Position numbers and translations under genes: made by a program
Source: Pelagibacteraceae bacterium TMED124
GTDB lineage: Bacteria; Pseudomonadota; Alphaproteobacteria; Pelagibacterales; Pelagibacteraceae
Length of the DNA: 23,797 bases
Reading direction: 5' to 3'
Assembly: GCA_002171275.2 (NCBI GenBank)
Contig: NHFZ02000010.1
Coordinates: 1-23,797, forward strand
Notes under the pieces: generated by a model
Told to the model about the DNA's origin: nothing
Databases searched by the model: none
What the model saw: the letters and a program-made list of their open reading frames with translations, nothing else
In this document: positions 8,093 to 15,891 of the stretch, piece after piece
Layout: each line of letters begins with the position of its first letter
How positions within the stretch are numbered: the stretch's first letter is position 1

Positions 8093-10666
8093 ATGCAAAA
8101 GTCAGAAGTAAAAAAAGATTCTAATTACAAACCAATTTTTGTTCATCAAGAAATGAGTTCTTCATATCTTTCTTATGCGATGAGTGTAATTGTTAGTAGA
8201 GCTCTTCCAGATGTAAGAGATGGATTAAAACCTGTGCATAGAAGAATTATCTACGCAATGTATAAAGGAGGCTATGATTGGAGCAAGCCATTTAGAAAAT
8301 CAGCCAGAATTGTTGGTGACGTTATTGGTAAATACCATCCTCACGGAGATCAGGCGGTTTACGATGCTTTGGTAAGATTAGTGCAAGATTTTTCCATGAG
8401 TTTGCCGTTAATTCAAGGACAAGGGAATTTTGGTTCTATAGACGGTGATCCTCCTGCGGCGATGAGATATACAGAAACAAAATTATCAAAAGTATCACAA
8501 TTTTTAACAGAGGGATTAGAAAAAAATACTATTGATTATAGAAATAATTATGACGAAACAGAAAGAGAACCAACTGTTTTACCTTCTCAATTTCCAAATC
8601 TTCTTGTAAATGGAGCTGGAGGAATTGCAGTTGGTATGGCAACAAGTATACCTCCGCATAATTTGGGTGAAATAATCGATGGAACTATTGGTTTCATCAA
8701 AAATAATGACATTACAATATCACAGCTAATGAAATTTATACCTGGTCCCGATTTTCCAACAGGAGGAATAATTATTGGAAAAGACATACTTAAACAAGGT
8801 TATAACAAAGGAAGAGGATCATTTAAAATTAGAGGAGAAATTGGAGAAGAAAGTTTGAAAAACGGAAAATCTAGACTGGTTATTAAATCTATTCCATATC
8901 AAGTCAATAAATCCACTTTAAATGAAAAGATAGCGGATCTATCCAGACATAAAAAAATTGAAGGTGTCAGCGATATTAGAGATGAATCCAATAGAGATGG
9001 AATAAGGGTTGTAATAGATTTAAGACGTGGAGTAGAACCTGAAACGATTAGAAGGCAGCTTTACAAATTAACAAGTGTAGAGTCTTCATTTGGTTTTAAT
9101 ACATTAGCAATTGTTGAAGGCAAACCAAAAATATTAAATTTAAAAGAATTTATTTCTGAATTTGTATCTTTTAGAGAAGAAACAGTTTTAAGAAGAATTA
9201 AGCACGACTTAAAAAAAACTGAGGAAAGAGCCCATGTTCTGATCGGTATAGCTACTGCAGTTGAAAACATTGACTCAATAATAAAAATTATCAAGGGGTC
9301 CAAGGACGCTGACAGTGCAAAGAAAAATTTATTAAACAAGAAATGGCCTATACGAAAAAGCTCTAAATTAGTTAAAATGATTGAAAAAAAACAAAGTATT
9401 TCAAAGTATCAACTAAGCGAATTACAAGTAGACTCAATACTTGAATTAAGACTTCAAAAACTAACTGCTTTTGGAATTAATGAGATCGAAACTGAAATTA
9501 AAAAATTATCTGATCTAATAATTTATTTTAATAAGCTTCTTAGATCTAAAAAAGAACTATTTAATTTAATCATAAAAGAACTTGAGGATATTAAGTCAAA
9601 ATTTTCTGTTAAAAGAAGAACAAAAATAATTGATACAGTTTTAAATTATAACATTGAAGAAACAATACAAAAGGAAGCCGTTGTTATAAATATTACAAAC
9701 CAGGGATATATTAAAAGGGGATCTCTTTCTTCTGTTAAAACTCAAAAAAGAGGGGGCAAAGGTAAAACAGGTATTACAACTAGAGAAGAAGATTTTGTTG
9801 TAAGAATATTATCCGGGAATTCACATAGTCAAGTTTTATTTTTTTCATCACAAGGACTTGCTTATAAATTAAAAGCTTGGAAGATACCTAAAGGCAGTCT
9901 TTCTTCTAAAGGAAAATCATTATTTAATTTACTTCCTCTTAAAAACAATCAGTCTATTACCTCAACTTTGTTATTACCAGAAAACGAAACTGAATGGAAA
10001 GACCTCTACGTTGTTTTTGCTACAGCAAAGGGAAAGATTAGAAAAAATTCTTTAGTTGACTTTTTAAATGTAAATGCAAGTGGAAAAATAGCTATGAAAC
10101 TTGATGAAAATGATAAAATAATTGGCGTTGAAAAATGTAAGGAAGATCAAGATATAATTTTGGGAACAAAATTTGGAAAATGTATAAGATTTATGTCAAA
10201 AAAACTTAGATTGTTTAAAGGAAGATCGTCAAAAGGTATAAGGGGAATAAATCTACCAGAAAATGACAGTGTTATGTCTTTATCTGTTATTGATAGTGCA
10301 AAAAACGTAACTTCTCTTTCTAAAAAAAATGGTTCAAAAAAGCAAAGTATTGATAAATATATTTTATCAATTACAGAAAATGGTTACGGAAAAAGAAGCA
10401 AGCTTCTTGATTTTAGAGTGACTAATAGGGGTGGAAAAGGGATTATTGGAATTGTCAACTCAAAAAGAAATGGAAATGTCACATCAAACTTAGTTGTTTC
10501 AGAGGATGATGAAATAATACTTTCTACTGACAAAGGCAGAGTTATAAGATGCCAGGTAAAAGAAATAAGAATAGCAGGTAGAAACACTCAGGGTGTAAGA
10601 ATTATTAAATTATCGGGTGAAGAAAAAGTTGTATCGGCTATCAAGATAGAAGATAATATAGAATAA
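8093..10666 (+). CDS. gyrA: DNA gyrase subunit A
   Basis: Breakage-reunion subunit of DNA gyrase, which introduces negative supercoils. It has 857 aa. The N-terminal domain has [13 protein letters not shown], the active-site tyrosine Y126 in [10 protein letters not shown], and the QRDR segment [15 protein letters not shown]. At the position of E. coli Ser83 the residue is Gln87; the Asp87 equivalent is kept as Asp91. A long coiled-coil region (about residues 365-510) leads to the C-terminal wrapping domain. That domain carries the GyrA-box variant QKRGGKG at 551-557 and further blade repeats such as [12 protein letters not shown], which favours GyrA over ParC. The gene sits between ssb (4-base gap) and coaD (TAATG one-base overlap), implying translational coupling. 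Confidence 0.95.
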   Translation: MQKSEVKKDSNYKPIFVHQEMSSSYLSYAMSVIVSRALPDVRDGLKPVHRRIIYAMYKGGYDWSKPFRKSARIVGDVIGKYHPHGDQAVYDALVRLVQDFSMSLPLIQGQGNFGSIDGDPPAAMRYTETKLSKVSQFLTEGLEKNTIDYRNNYDETEREPTVLPSQFPNLLVNGAGGIAVGMATSIPPHNLGEIIDGTIGFIKNNDITISQLMKFIPGPDFPTGGIIIGKDILKQGYNKGRGSFKIRGEIGEESLKNGKSRLVIKSIPYQVNKSTLNEKIADLSRHKKIEGVSDIRDESNRDGIRVVIDLRRGVEPETIRRQLYKLTSVESSFGFNTLAIVEGKPKILNLKEFISEFVSFREETVLRRIKHDLKKTEERAHVLIGIATAVENIDSIIKIIKGSKDADSAKKNLLNKKWPIRKSSKLVKMIEKKQSISKYQLSELQVDSILELRLQKLTAFGINEIETEIKKLSDLIIYFNKLLRSKKELFNLIIKELEDIKSKFSVKRRTKIIDTVLNYNIEETIQKEAVVINITNQGYIKRGSLSSVKTQKRGGKGKTGITTREEDFVVRILSGNSHSQVLFFSSQGLAYKLKAWKIPKGSLSSKGKSLFNLLPLKNNQSITSTLLLPENETEWKDLYVVFATAKGKIRKNSLVDFLNVNASGKIAMKLDENDKIIGVEKCKEDQDIILGTKFGKCIRFMSKKLRLFKGRSSKGIRGINLPENDSVMSLSVIDSAKNVTSLSKKNGSKKQSIDKYILSITENGYGKRSKLLDFRVTNRGGKGIIGIVNSKRNGNVTSNLVVSEDDEIILSTDKGRVIRCQVKEIRIAGRNTQGVRIIKLSGEEKVVSAIKIEDNIE

Positions 10667-11157
10667 TGTCAAAGACCGCTATTTATCCAGGAACTTTCGA
10701 CCCAATAACCTTTGGTCATATAGACGTTATTAAAAAATCATTAAAAATTGTAGATAAATTAATAGTTGCCACTAGCGATAATATTGAAAAAGACTATTTA
10801 TTCACAATTGATGAAAGAATTGAGATATTAAAAAAATCATTATTTAATGATTTACGTTTAAATAAAAACAAAATAAAAATTATTTCATTTAACGATCTAA
10901 CCATAAAAATTTGTAAAAAATATAAAGCCTCAATTATTATTAGAGGATTGCGGGCAGTTTCTGATTTTGAATATGAGTTTCAATTAGCAGGCATGAATAA
11001 AAAACTTGACAAAAATATAGAAACTATTTTTTTAATGTCGGATATTGAAAACGAGATAATTTCTTCTAAATTTATAAAAGAAATAGGAAAACTCAAGGGA
11101 GATTTAAAAAAATTTGCTACAAAATCTGTTATTAAAGCAATTAAATCTAAATTTTAG
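10666..11157 (+). CDS. coaD: Phosphopantetheine adenylyltransferase
   Basis: Cytoplasmic enzyme of coenzyme A synthesis: 4'-phosphopantetheine + ATP gives dephospho-CoA + PPi. It is 163 aa, the normal bacterial CoaD length. The nucleotidyltransferase fold is marked by AIYPGTFDPITFGH, which contains the T/HxGH motif as TFGH (residues 15-18), then IIRGLRAVSDFEYEFQ around residues 91-106 and ISSKFIKE at 132-139, the KMSKS-equivalent region. Start and stop each overlap the neighbouring gene by one base (gyrA stop TAATG; TAGTG into the cyclophilin gene), so it is embedded in the ssb-gyrA operon. Confidence 0.96.
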   Translation: MSKTAIYPGTFDPITFGHIDVIKKSLKIVDKLIVATSDNIEKDYLFTIDERIEILKKSLFNDLRLNKNKIKIISFNDLTIKICKKYKASIIIRGLRAVSDFEYEFQLAGMNKKLDKNIETIFLMSDIENEIISSKFIKEIGKLKGDLKKFATKSVIKAIKSKF

Positions 11158-11708
11158 TGAAAAAAGTTTTTTTAGTTAATATTTTTATTTTTTTATTTTT
11201 TATGAACATGGTATCTGCAGAAAACAAAATGATTTTAAAGCTTGAGACAGGAAATGTAGAAATTGAACTATTTCCTGATATTGCCCCAAATCACGTAAAA
11301 AGAATTAAAACACTTGCAAAAAATAACGAATATGATGGCGTAGTTTTTCATAGAGTTATAAAAGGGTTTATGGCTCAAACTGGAGATGTAAAATTTGGAA
11401 ACTCAAAAAACTTTAATTCTCAATTGGTTGGAACTGGAGGTTCATCTTTACCTGATTTAAAATCAGAATTTAGTAAATTACCACATGAAAAAGGAACTCT
11501 ATCAATGGCAAGATCAATGGATCCGAATAGTGCCAACAGCCAATTTTTTATATGTTTTGATGCCGTACCACATTTGGACGGACAATACACTGTTTTTGGA
11601 AAAGTAATTAAAGGAATGGAGTTTGTTGACAAAATCAAAATAGGGGAAGGTCCAAACGGATCTGTAAAAAATCCAGATAAAATAATAAGCTTCTCTGAAT
11701 CAAAATAA
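11157..11708 (+). CDS. Exported cyclophilin-type peptidyl-prolyl cis-trans isomerase
   Basis: Catalyses cis-trans isomerisation of proline peptide bonds, probably in the periplasm as a folding helper. It is 183 aa from a GTG overlapping the coaD stop by one base. The N terminus MKKVFLVNIFIFLFFMNMVSA is a clear Sec signal peptide with likely cleavage after residue 21 (VSA/EN). The cyclophilin core contains FHRVIKGFMAQTGD, with the catalytic Arg at 66, then GTLSMARSMDPNSANSQFFI, and LDGQYTVFGKVIKGM. In many alphaproteobacteria one or two cyclophilins and queA lie between coaD and tgt; here only this single copy remains. PpiA-like by location, but I give no symbol because PpiA and PpiB cannot be separated safely by eye. 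Confidence 0.92.
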   Translation: MKKVFLVNIFIFLFFMNMVSAENKMILKLETGNVEIELFPDIAPNHVKRIKTLAKNNEYDGVVFHRVIKGFMAQTGDVKFGNSKNFNSQLVGTGGSSLPDLKSEFSKLPHEKGTLSMARSMDPNSANSQFFICFDAVPHLDGQYTVFGKVIKGMEFVDKIKIGEGPNGSVKNPDKIISFSESK

Positions 11709-11712
11709 TTCA

Positions 11713-12828
11713 ATGAATTCAAAAAAAAGTTTTTTTGAATTAATTAAAAAAAATAATCAAGCTCGATTAGGAAAAATACAAACATCTCGCGGCATAATAG
11801 ATACGCCTGCATTTATGCCGGTAGGAACTCAAGGTACAGTTAAAAGTATATTTGTTGATGATATTTTAAAAACTAATACCCAAATTATTCTTGGAAATAC
11901 TTATCACCTTTATTTAAGACCGGGTTTGGAGATATTAAGAAATATTGGTGGATTACATAAATTTATGAATTGGACCAAGCCAATTTTGACGGACTCAGGT
12001 GGTTTCCAAATCATGTCTTTATCTAAATTTAGAAAAATTGATAAAACAAAAGGTGCAATTTTTTCATCACATATTGATGGAAAAAAAATAGTTTTAAGCC
12101 CAGAAAAAAGTATACAGATTCAAAAAATAATTAATTCTGATATTCTTATGGTTTTAGATGAGTGTCCAAAATTAACTAATGATAAAAAAATAATTTCAAA
12201 CGCAATTGATATTTCAACTGATTGGGCAAAACGATCAAAAATAGAATTTAATAATGCAAACCAAAAAGCCCTTTTTGGTATAGTTCAGGGAGGCTTGTTT
12301 GAGGATTTAAGAATTGAAAGTTTAGAAAAATTATTGGAAATAAATTTTGATGGATATGCATTAGGAGGTTTGGCAGTAGGAGAAAAACAAAAAGATATGT
12401 TTAAAATACTAGATTTTATAACAAATAAAATGCCGGAAGATAAACCTAGATATTTGATGGGTGTTGGAACTCCTTCAGACATACTAGGTGCTGTTAAATC
12501 CGGTATAGACATGTTTGATTGCGTAATGCCTACCAGATCAGGAAGAACGGGCTTAGCTTTTACTTGGGAAGGAAAAATTAATCTGAGAAACTCTAAATTT
12601 AAAAAAGATGTAACGACTCTAGATAAAAATACGCATGTTAGAAATTTAAACAAATATTCAAAAAGTTATTTAAATCATCTTACAAATACCAATGAAATTT
12701 TAGCATCAATGATTATATCTCTTCATAATGTAAATTTTTATCAAGAATTTATGAAAGAAATCCGAAAATCAATATTAAATGGAACGTTCGACAATTTTTA
12801 TAAAGAAAATATAAATAAGTATAAATAG
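11713..12828 (+). CDS. tgt: tRNA-guanine transglycosylase lacking the zinc cysteines
   Basis: Exchanges guanine-34 of GUN-anticodon tRNAs (Asp, Asn, His, Tyr) for the queuosine precursor preQ1. It is 371 aa, full length, and the TIM-barrel motifs are present: TDSGGFQIMSL (D94), MVLDECPK, GIVQGGLFEDLR, GGLAVGE (220-223 read LAVG, as in bacterial preQ1-type enzymes), and MFDCVMPTRSGR with the nucleophile at D269. The structural zinc site is degenerate. Where the family has L-D-P-x-C-x-C-x2-C followed 26 residues later by His, this protein reads LDKNTHVRNLNKYSKSYL, with T307, V309 and L312 at the three cysteine positions; the His (H338) in LHNVNFYQ remains. The frame is continuous on both sides, so this is not a frameshift. 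It is 4 bases after the cyclophilin gene; queA, often just upstream in relatives, is absent here. Confidence 0.94.
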   Translation: MNSKKSFFELIKKNNQARLGKIQTSRGIIDTPAFMPVGTQGTVKSIFVDDILKTNTQIILGNTYHLYLRPGLEILRNIGGLHKFMNWTKPILTDSGGFQIMSLSKFRKIDKTKGAIFSSHIDGKKIVLSPEKSIQIQKIINSDILMVLDECPKLTNDKKIISNAIDISTDWAKRSKIEFNNANQKALFGIVQGGLFEDLRIESLEKLLEINFDGYALGGLAVGEKQKDMFKILDFITNKMPEDKPRYLMGVGTPSDILGAVKSGIDMFDCVMPTRSGRTGLAFTWEGKINLRNSKFKKDVTTLDKNTHVRNLNKYSKSYLNHLTNTNEILASMIISLHNVNFYQEFMKEIRKSILNGTFDNFYKENINKYK

Positions 12829-12839
12829 TTGGTTAACAA

Positions 12840-13319
12840 TTATTTTTTAGGAGCGTTTGTTCTCATTTTTTGTCTTAAACTTTGTAAAAAAGATTGAACA
12901 AAACTCCCCCTTGTTACTTCATTATCAGTCTCAGCTTTAGTGAATTTGTAGTCTTTCATATTTTTTTTATCATAAAATAGCTTTTCTTCTAAAACACCAT
13001 AGTTATTAAATTTTACCACCAATACGTTATTGTTAATTAAAACACTTCTACCTAAAGTATATATTTTGTCCTTGGTTTTTGTTCTCTCAATATAGATCCA
13101 TGTGTTTTCTTCTTTTATAGATTTTGAATGTGGTTGACCAAGCTTCTCAATAACATCATTTTTATTACTAACGTTTACTTCTAGTAAATCCTGTCTATTT
13201 TCAAGATACATAATACCGTGACTTTTTATTACCTTGTTTCTTTGACAATTCGATAAAAAAACGGATAAAAATAGTAATATAATTAAAAAATAGAAATGTT
13301 TGCTTTTTATAAAAAACAT
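12840..13319 (-). CDS. bamE: BamE/SmpA/OmlA-family outer-membrane lipoprotein
   Basis: Predicted small lipoprotein of the BAM complex, which inserts beta-barrel proteins into the outer membrane. The start is the ATG at 13319 (159 aa); a TTG three codons upstream is less likely. The lipoprotein signal peptide has K5/K7, a hydrophobic core, and lipobox LSNC with the acylated cysteine at C25. The mature part shows the SmpA/OmlA pattern: VSNKNDVIEKLGQPHSKS, then ENTWIYIERTK, then VVKFNNYGVLEE. A longer C-terminal tail rich in K/R/Q resembles alphaproteobacterial OmlA-like proteins. It converges on tgt (11-base gap), and its first 24 bases overlap, head to head, the chaperone gene starting at 13296. 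No other start codon lies in the signal peptide, so the overlap is forced. Confidence 0.85.
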   Translation of the reverse strand: MFFIKSKHFYFLIILLFLSVFLSNCQRNKVIKSHGIMYLENRQDLLEVNVSNKNDVIEKLGQPHSKSIKEENTWIYIERTKTKDKIYTLGRSVLINNNVLVVKFNNYGVLEEKLFYDKKNMKDYKFTKAETDNEVTRGSFVQSFLQSLRQKMRTNAPKK

Positions 13320-13796
13320 AACAATCAACTTTATAACAGATTAATAGGATTATCACGAGATAAATTCTTTTATGATAACATTAAACTTTCCGATGATTTT
13401 GAGACAAGGATATTATTAATTTTTTTTCATCTAGCTATTATACTCAAAATAGCAAAAGGTAGTAAATATCAAAAAAAATCACAGGAAACTTTTGACAATA
13501 TTTTTCTAAATATAGAATACAATATAAGAGAATTAGGATATGGAGATGTTTTTGTTAATAAAAAGATGAAAAGTTTAAATAAAACTTTTTATGATATTTT
13601 AATAAACTTAGATAAGGAAAAAATATTGTTTAGTAGAAACACAGATCTATTAAAAAAATATTTTTTTACAAAAGGTAAAACAGAAGAGGAAAAAATGCAC
13701 AAATTGGCAGAATATCTAAGAAAATTTAAAGATTTTTGTTTTGATTTGGATGTCAATATTATGCTAAATGGGTCTATAGATTTTAAATATAGGTAA
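13296..13796 (+). CDS. Ubiquinol-cytochrome c chaperone (CBP3/UQCC1 family)
   Basis: Member of the family that includes mitochondrial Cbp3/UQCC1, which helps cytochrome b mature and enter the bc1 complex; a similar cytoplasmic role at the inner membrane is inferred here. It is 166 aa with no signal peptide. Family features are [16 protein letters not shown] near the start, [18 protein letters not shown] (about residues 32-49), and [23 protein letters not shown] (about 78-100), the most conserved block. In alphaproteobacteria this gene commonly lies divergently beside an omlA/smpA gene and upstream of a DUF177 (YceD) gene, rpmF, plsX and fabH; here the DUF177 gene is missing and rpmF follows after 4 bases. 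The ATG at 13296 lies within the bamE coding region on the opposite strand. Confidence 0.82.
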   Translation: MFAFYKKHNNQLYNRLIGLSRDKFFYDNIKLSDDFETRILLIFFHLAIILKIAKGSKYQKKSQETFDNIFLNIEYNIRELGYGDVFVNKKMKSLNKTFYDILINLDKEKILFSRNTDLLKKYFFTKGKTEEEKMHKLAEYLRKFKDFCFDLDVNIMLNGSIDFKYR

Positions 13797-13800
13797 AACC

Positions 13801-13974
13801 ATGGCTGTACCAAAAAGGAAAACATCAAAATCTCGAAGAAACAAGAGAAGGTCTCACCACAAGATAATTGGTGCAAATGTTATAGAGGATAAAAAAACGG
13901 GCGAATATAGATTGCCTCATCATGTCGATTTGAAGTCTGGATTCTATAACGGAAAAAAAGTTTTAGATAAGTAA
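13801..13974 (+). CDS. rpmF: Ribosomal protein L32 (bL32)
   Basis: Small protein of the 50S subunit; 57 aa, so short that simple length cut-offs miss it. The translation begins [20 protein letters not shown], the standard L32 N terminus, and ends with [12 protein letters not shown] after an HHVD segment. No cysteines are present, so it is the zinc-free form as in most proteobacteria. It starts 4 bases after the chaperone gene and precedes plsX by 25 bases. The rpmF-plsX pair is conserved in many bacteria and links ribosome supply with phospholipid synthesis. Confidence 0.96.
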   Translation: MAVPKRKTSKSRRNKRRSHHKIIGANVIEDKKTGEYRLPHHVDLKSGFYNGKKVLDK

Positions 13975-13999
13975 TCTATTTTTTTAATTTTTAATCCTA

Positions 14000-15049
14000 A
14001 TGAAGGAAAAAGTAAAAATTTCAATTGATTTAATGGGAGGAGAAAATTCTCCGAACAAAACACTTGAAGGTATAAATCTTTTTTTAAAAAGAAATAAAAA
14101 ACCTGATGATTGTTTCTTTTATTTATTTGGTGATAAAGAAATAGTTGATAAGAAGATAAAAAAAATAACATTTCTACAAAATAACTACGAATTAGTTGAT
14201 ACAAAAATTATTGTATCTGATGATTTGTCAGCATTGTCAGCGGTTAAAAAAGGTAAAGGTTCCAGTATGTGGAATTCTATTGAATCTCAAAATTCTTTAA
14301 ACGCAGATATTTCTTTGTCAGCCGGTAATACTGGAGTGTTGTTGGTTATGTCAAAAATGATATTAAAAACTTTAGAAGGTGTAGACAAGCCTGCTTTAGC
14401 AGGTTTATGGCCAAACAAAACAAACATGAATGTTGTACTTGATTTGGGTGCAAACGTTGAATGTAGTGAAAAAAACTTGGTTGATTTTTCAGAAATGGGT
14501 TCGGCACTTTATCAATCTTTATATCCTAACGAAAAAGCAAAAGTTGCTTTATTAAATATAGGATTAGAAGAAATTAAAGGAACTGAGTTACTTAAAAAAA
14601 CTTATTCAAAATTAAAAATTTTAGACTCCATGGGTGATTTTGAATTTGTTGGATATATAGAAGGAAATCAAATAACTGATGGCAAATGTAATGTGGTCGT
14701 AACCGATGGTTTTACTGGGAACGTTGCATTGAAAACTGCAGAAGGTACTGCTAATTTTTTAACTGAAAGTTTAAAACAAGCATTATCCAGTGGAATTCTT
14801 TCTAAATTTTCAACTATTTTTTCATATTTTGCTCTTAAACAATTTAAAAATAAACTAGATCCACGAAAGTATAATGGTGCTATATTTTTAGGATTGAATG
14901 GACCAGTTGTTAAAAGTCATGGAGGAACAGACGCATTAGGTTTTTCTTACTCACTAGAACTATGCTATAAAATTGCAAAAGGTAATATGATGAAAAAAAT
15001 CAAAGATAATTTAAATCATATCAAAAAAGTTGGCGATGAAGAGAAATAA
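14000..15049 (+). CDS. plsX: Phosphate acyltransferase PlsX
   Basis: Peripheral membrane enzyme converting acyl-ACP + phosphate to acyl-phosphate, the acyl donor for PlsY in phosphatidic acid synthesis. It is 349 aa, normal length. The N terminus ISIDLMGGENSP is the family's D-x-MGG motif. Further conserved blocks are SAGNTGVLLVMSKMILKTLEGVDKP, VTDGFTGNVALKTAEG and, near the C terminus, YNGAIFLGLNGPVVKSHGG. It normally stands next to fabH; here the IHF-alpha-like gene starts inside its last codons (14-base overlap), so fabH has been lost or moved. Confidence 0.96.
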   Translation: MKEKVKISIDLMGGENSPNKTLEGINLFLKRNKKPDDCFFYLFGDKEIVDKKIKKITFLQNNYELVDTKIIVSDDLSALSAVKKGKGSSMWNSIESQNSLNADISLSAGNTGVLLVMSKMILKTLEGVDKPALAGLWPNKTNMNVVLDLGANVECSEKNLVDFSEMGSALYQSLYPNEKAKVALLNIGLEEIKGTELLKKTYSKLKILDSMGDFEFVGYIEGNQITDGKCNVVVTDGFTGNVALKTAEGTANFLTESLKQALSSGILSKFSTIFSYFALKQFKNKLDPRKYNGAIFLGLNGPVVKSHGGTDALGFSYSLELCYKIAKGNMMKKIKDNLNHIKKVGDEEK

Positions 15050-15332
15050 TATCAATAAAAATGATATTTTAGAAAATATAAAAAATCACCACGGCTTACC
15101 TATAAGTTTTTTAGAAAAGATCTTTGATTTTATTTTTGATATTATACTCGAAGGACTTGAGAGAGATGGTAAATTAAAAATAGTTGGTTTTGGAACTTTT
15201 AAAGTTTTAAACAAAAATCCTAGGATCGGAAGAAATCCAAAAACAAAAGCCAAATATCTGATCAAGCCTAGAAAAGTTGTTGTTTTTTCACCCTCTCTAG
15301 AAGTAAAAAAAAAAGTAAATGGAAAAAACTAA
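15036..15332 (+). CDS. ihfA: Integration host factor alpha-like / HU-family DNA-binding protein
   Basis: Nucleoid protein of the HU/IHF family that bends DNA. The best start is the ATG at 15036 (98 aa); the TTG two codons earlier adds nothing conserved. The signature VGFGTFKVLNKNPRIGRNPKT and the following KPRKVVVFSPSLEVKKKVN fit the DNA-clasping arm; the alpha-type call also draws on location, since plsX-(fabH)-ihfA-merR is an alphaproteobacterial block. An ordinary HU cannot be fully excluded. The gene overlaps plsX by 14 bases and the MerR gene by 14 bases. A run of ten A residues (15305-15314) lies in its last codons, just before the next start. Confidence 0.85.
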   Translation: MKRNNINKNDILENIKNHHGLPISFLEKIFDFIFDIILEGLERDGKLKIVGFGTFKVLNKNPRIGRNPKTKAKYLIKPRKVVVFSPSLEVKKKVNGKN

Positions 15333-15699
15333 GGGATTATATAAAACTATCAGTGAGGTTGCTCAAGAAATAGGCTTAAGAAATAAAAAAAATAAAAAAC
15401 TAAGCACGCATACTTTAAGATTTTGGGAAAAACATTTTAAACAAATTAAGCCAAAGATATTGTCAGGTAATAGAAGATACTATTCTCAAAAAGACGTAGA
15501 CTATTTAAAGCTAATTTATAGTTTGCTCAAAAACAAAGGTTTTACAATTAATGGAGCAAAAAAAGCATTAAATGATCCTTCTTTAAAACTTGACGATACT
15601 TTGTTTTCTGGTGTAAATAAGAAAAATTTTGGAAGTACAATAAAAATTAAAGCAGGAAAAATTAAAAATATAATTAAAAAAATTAAAAAATCAAACTAA
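15319..15699 (+). CDS. MerR-family transcriptional regulator
   Basis: DNA-binding regulator with a MerR winged helix-turn-helix; 126 aa. The N-terminal half shows YKTISEVAQEIGL, then STHTLRFWEKHFKQIKP and NRRYYSQKDVDYLKLIYSLL, the classic MerR wing. The remaining C terminus is short and lysine-rich, with no cysteine pattern of a metal sensor. This matches the small MerR protein conserved behind ihfA in alphaproteobacteria, whose targets are not known to me. It overlaps the ihfA-like gene by 14 bases and rpmG by one base (TAATG), so it is made together with them; no operator is visible nearby. Confidence 0.88.
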   Translation: MEKTKGLYKTISEVAQEIGLRNKKNKKLSTHTLRFWEKHFKQIKPKILSGNRRYYSQKDVDYLKLIYSLLKNKGFTINGAKKALNDPSLKLDDTLFSGVNKKNFGSTIKIKAGKIKNIIKKIKKSN

Positions 15700-15890
15700 T
15701 GGCAAAAAAAAGTTCAATTAAAGTAAGATTAGTTCCCGAGAAAAAACCGGATAGTCCTTTTTATTATTATGTAAAAAAACCCTCAAAAGGTGAAAAGGCC
15801 AAAGTTAAGCTAAAACTTAAAAAATATAACCCAGACACTAGAAAGCACGAATTTTTTGTTGAGAAAAAATTACCTCCACACAGTAAATAA
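15699..15890 (+). CDS. rpmG: Ribosomal protein L33 (bL33)
   Basis: Small protein of the 50S subunit, 63 aa, slightly longer than E. coli L33. MAKKSSIKVRLVPEKK matches the N terminus, and LKLKKYNPDTRKHEFFVEKKL is the conserved C-terminal block. It contains no cysteines, the zinc-free form. Its ATG overlaps the MerR gene stop by one base, closing the operon that starts with the bc1 chaperone. Its stop lies one base from the stop of the converging chorismate mutase gene. Confidence 0.95.
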   Translation: MAKKSSIKVRLVPEKKPDSPFYYYVKKPSKGEKAKVKLKLKKYNPDTRKHEFFVEKKLPPHSK

Positions 15891-15891
15891 A

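Noticed and set aside
12829..12839. Short palindrome with GTTAAC between tgt and bamE as a bidirectional terminator
   Set aside because: The stem is only a few A/T-dominated pairs with no T-tract; too weak to call.
13944..14204. Minus-strand open frame antisense to the rpmF end and plsX start
   Set aside because: Hydrophobic, leucine/phenylalanine-rich translation that arises from lysine-rich coding DNA read backwards; both overlapped genes are certain.
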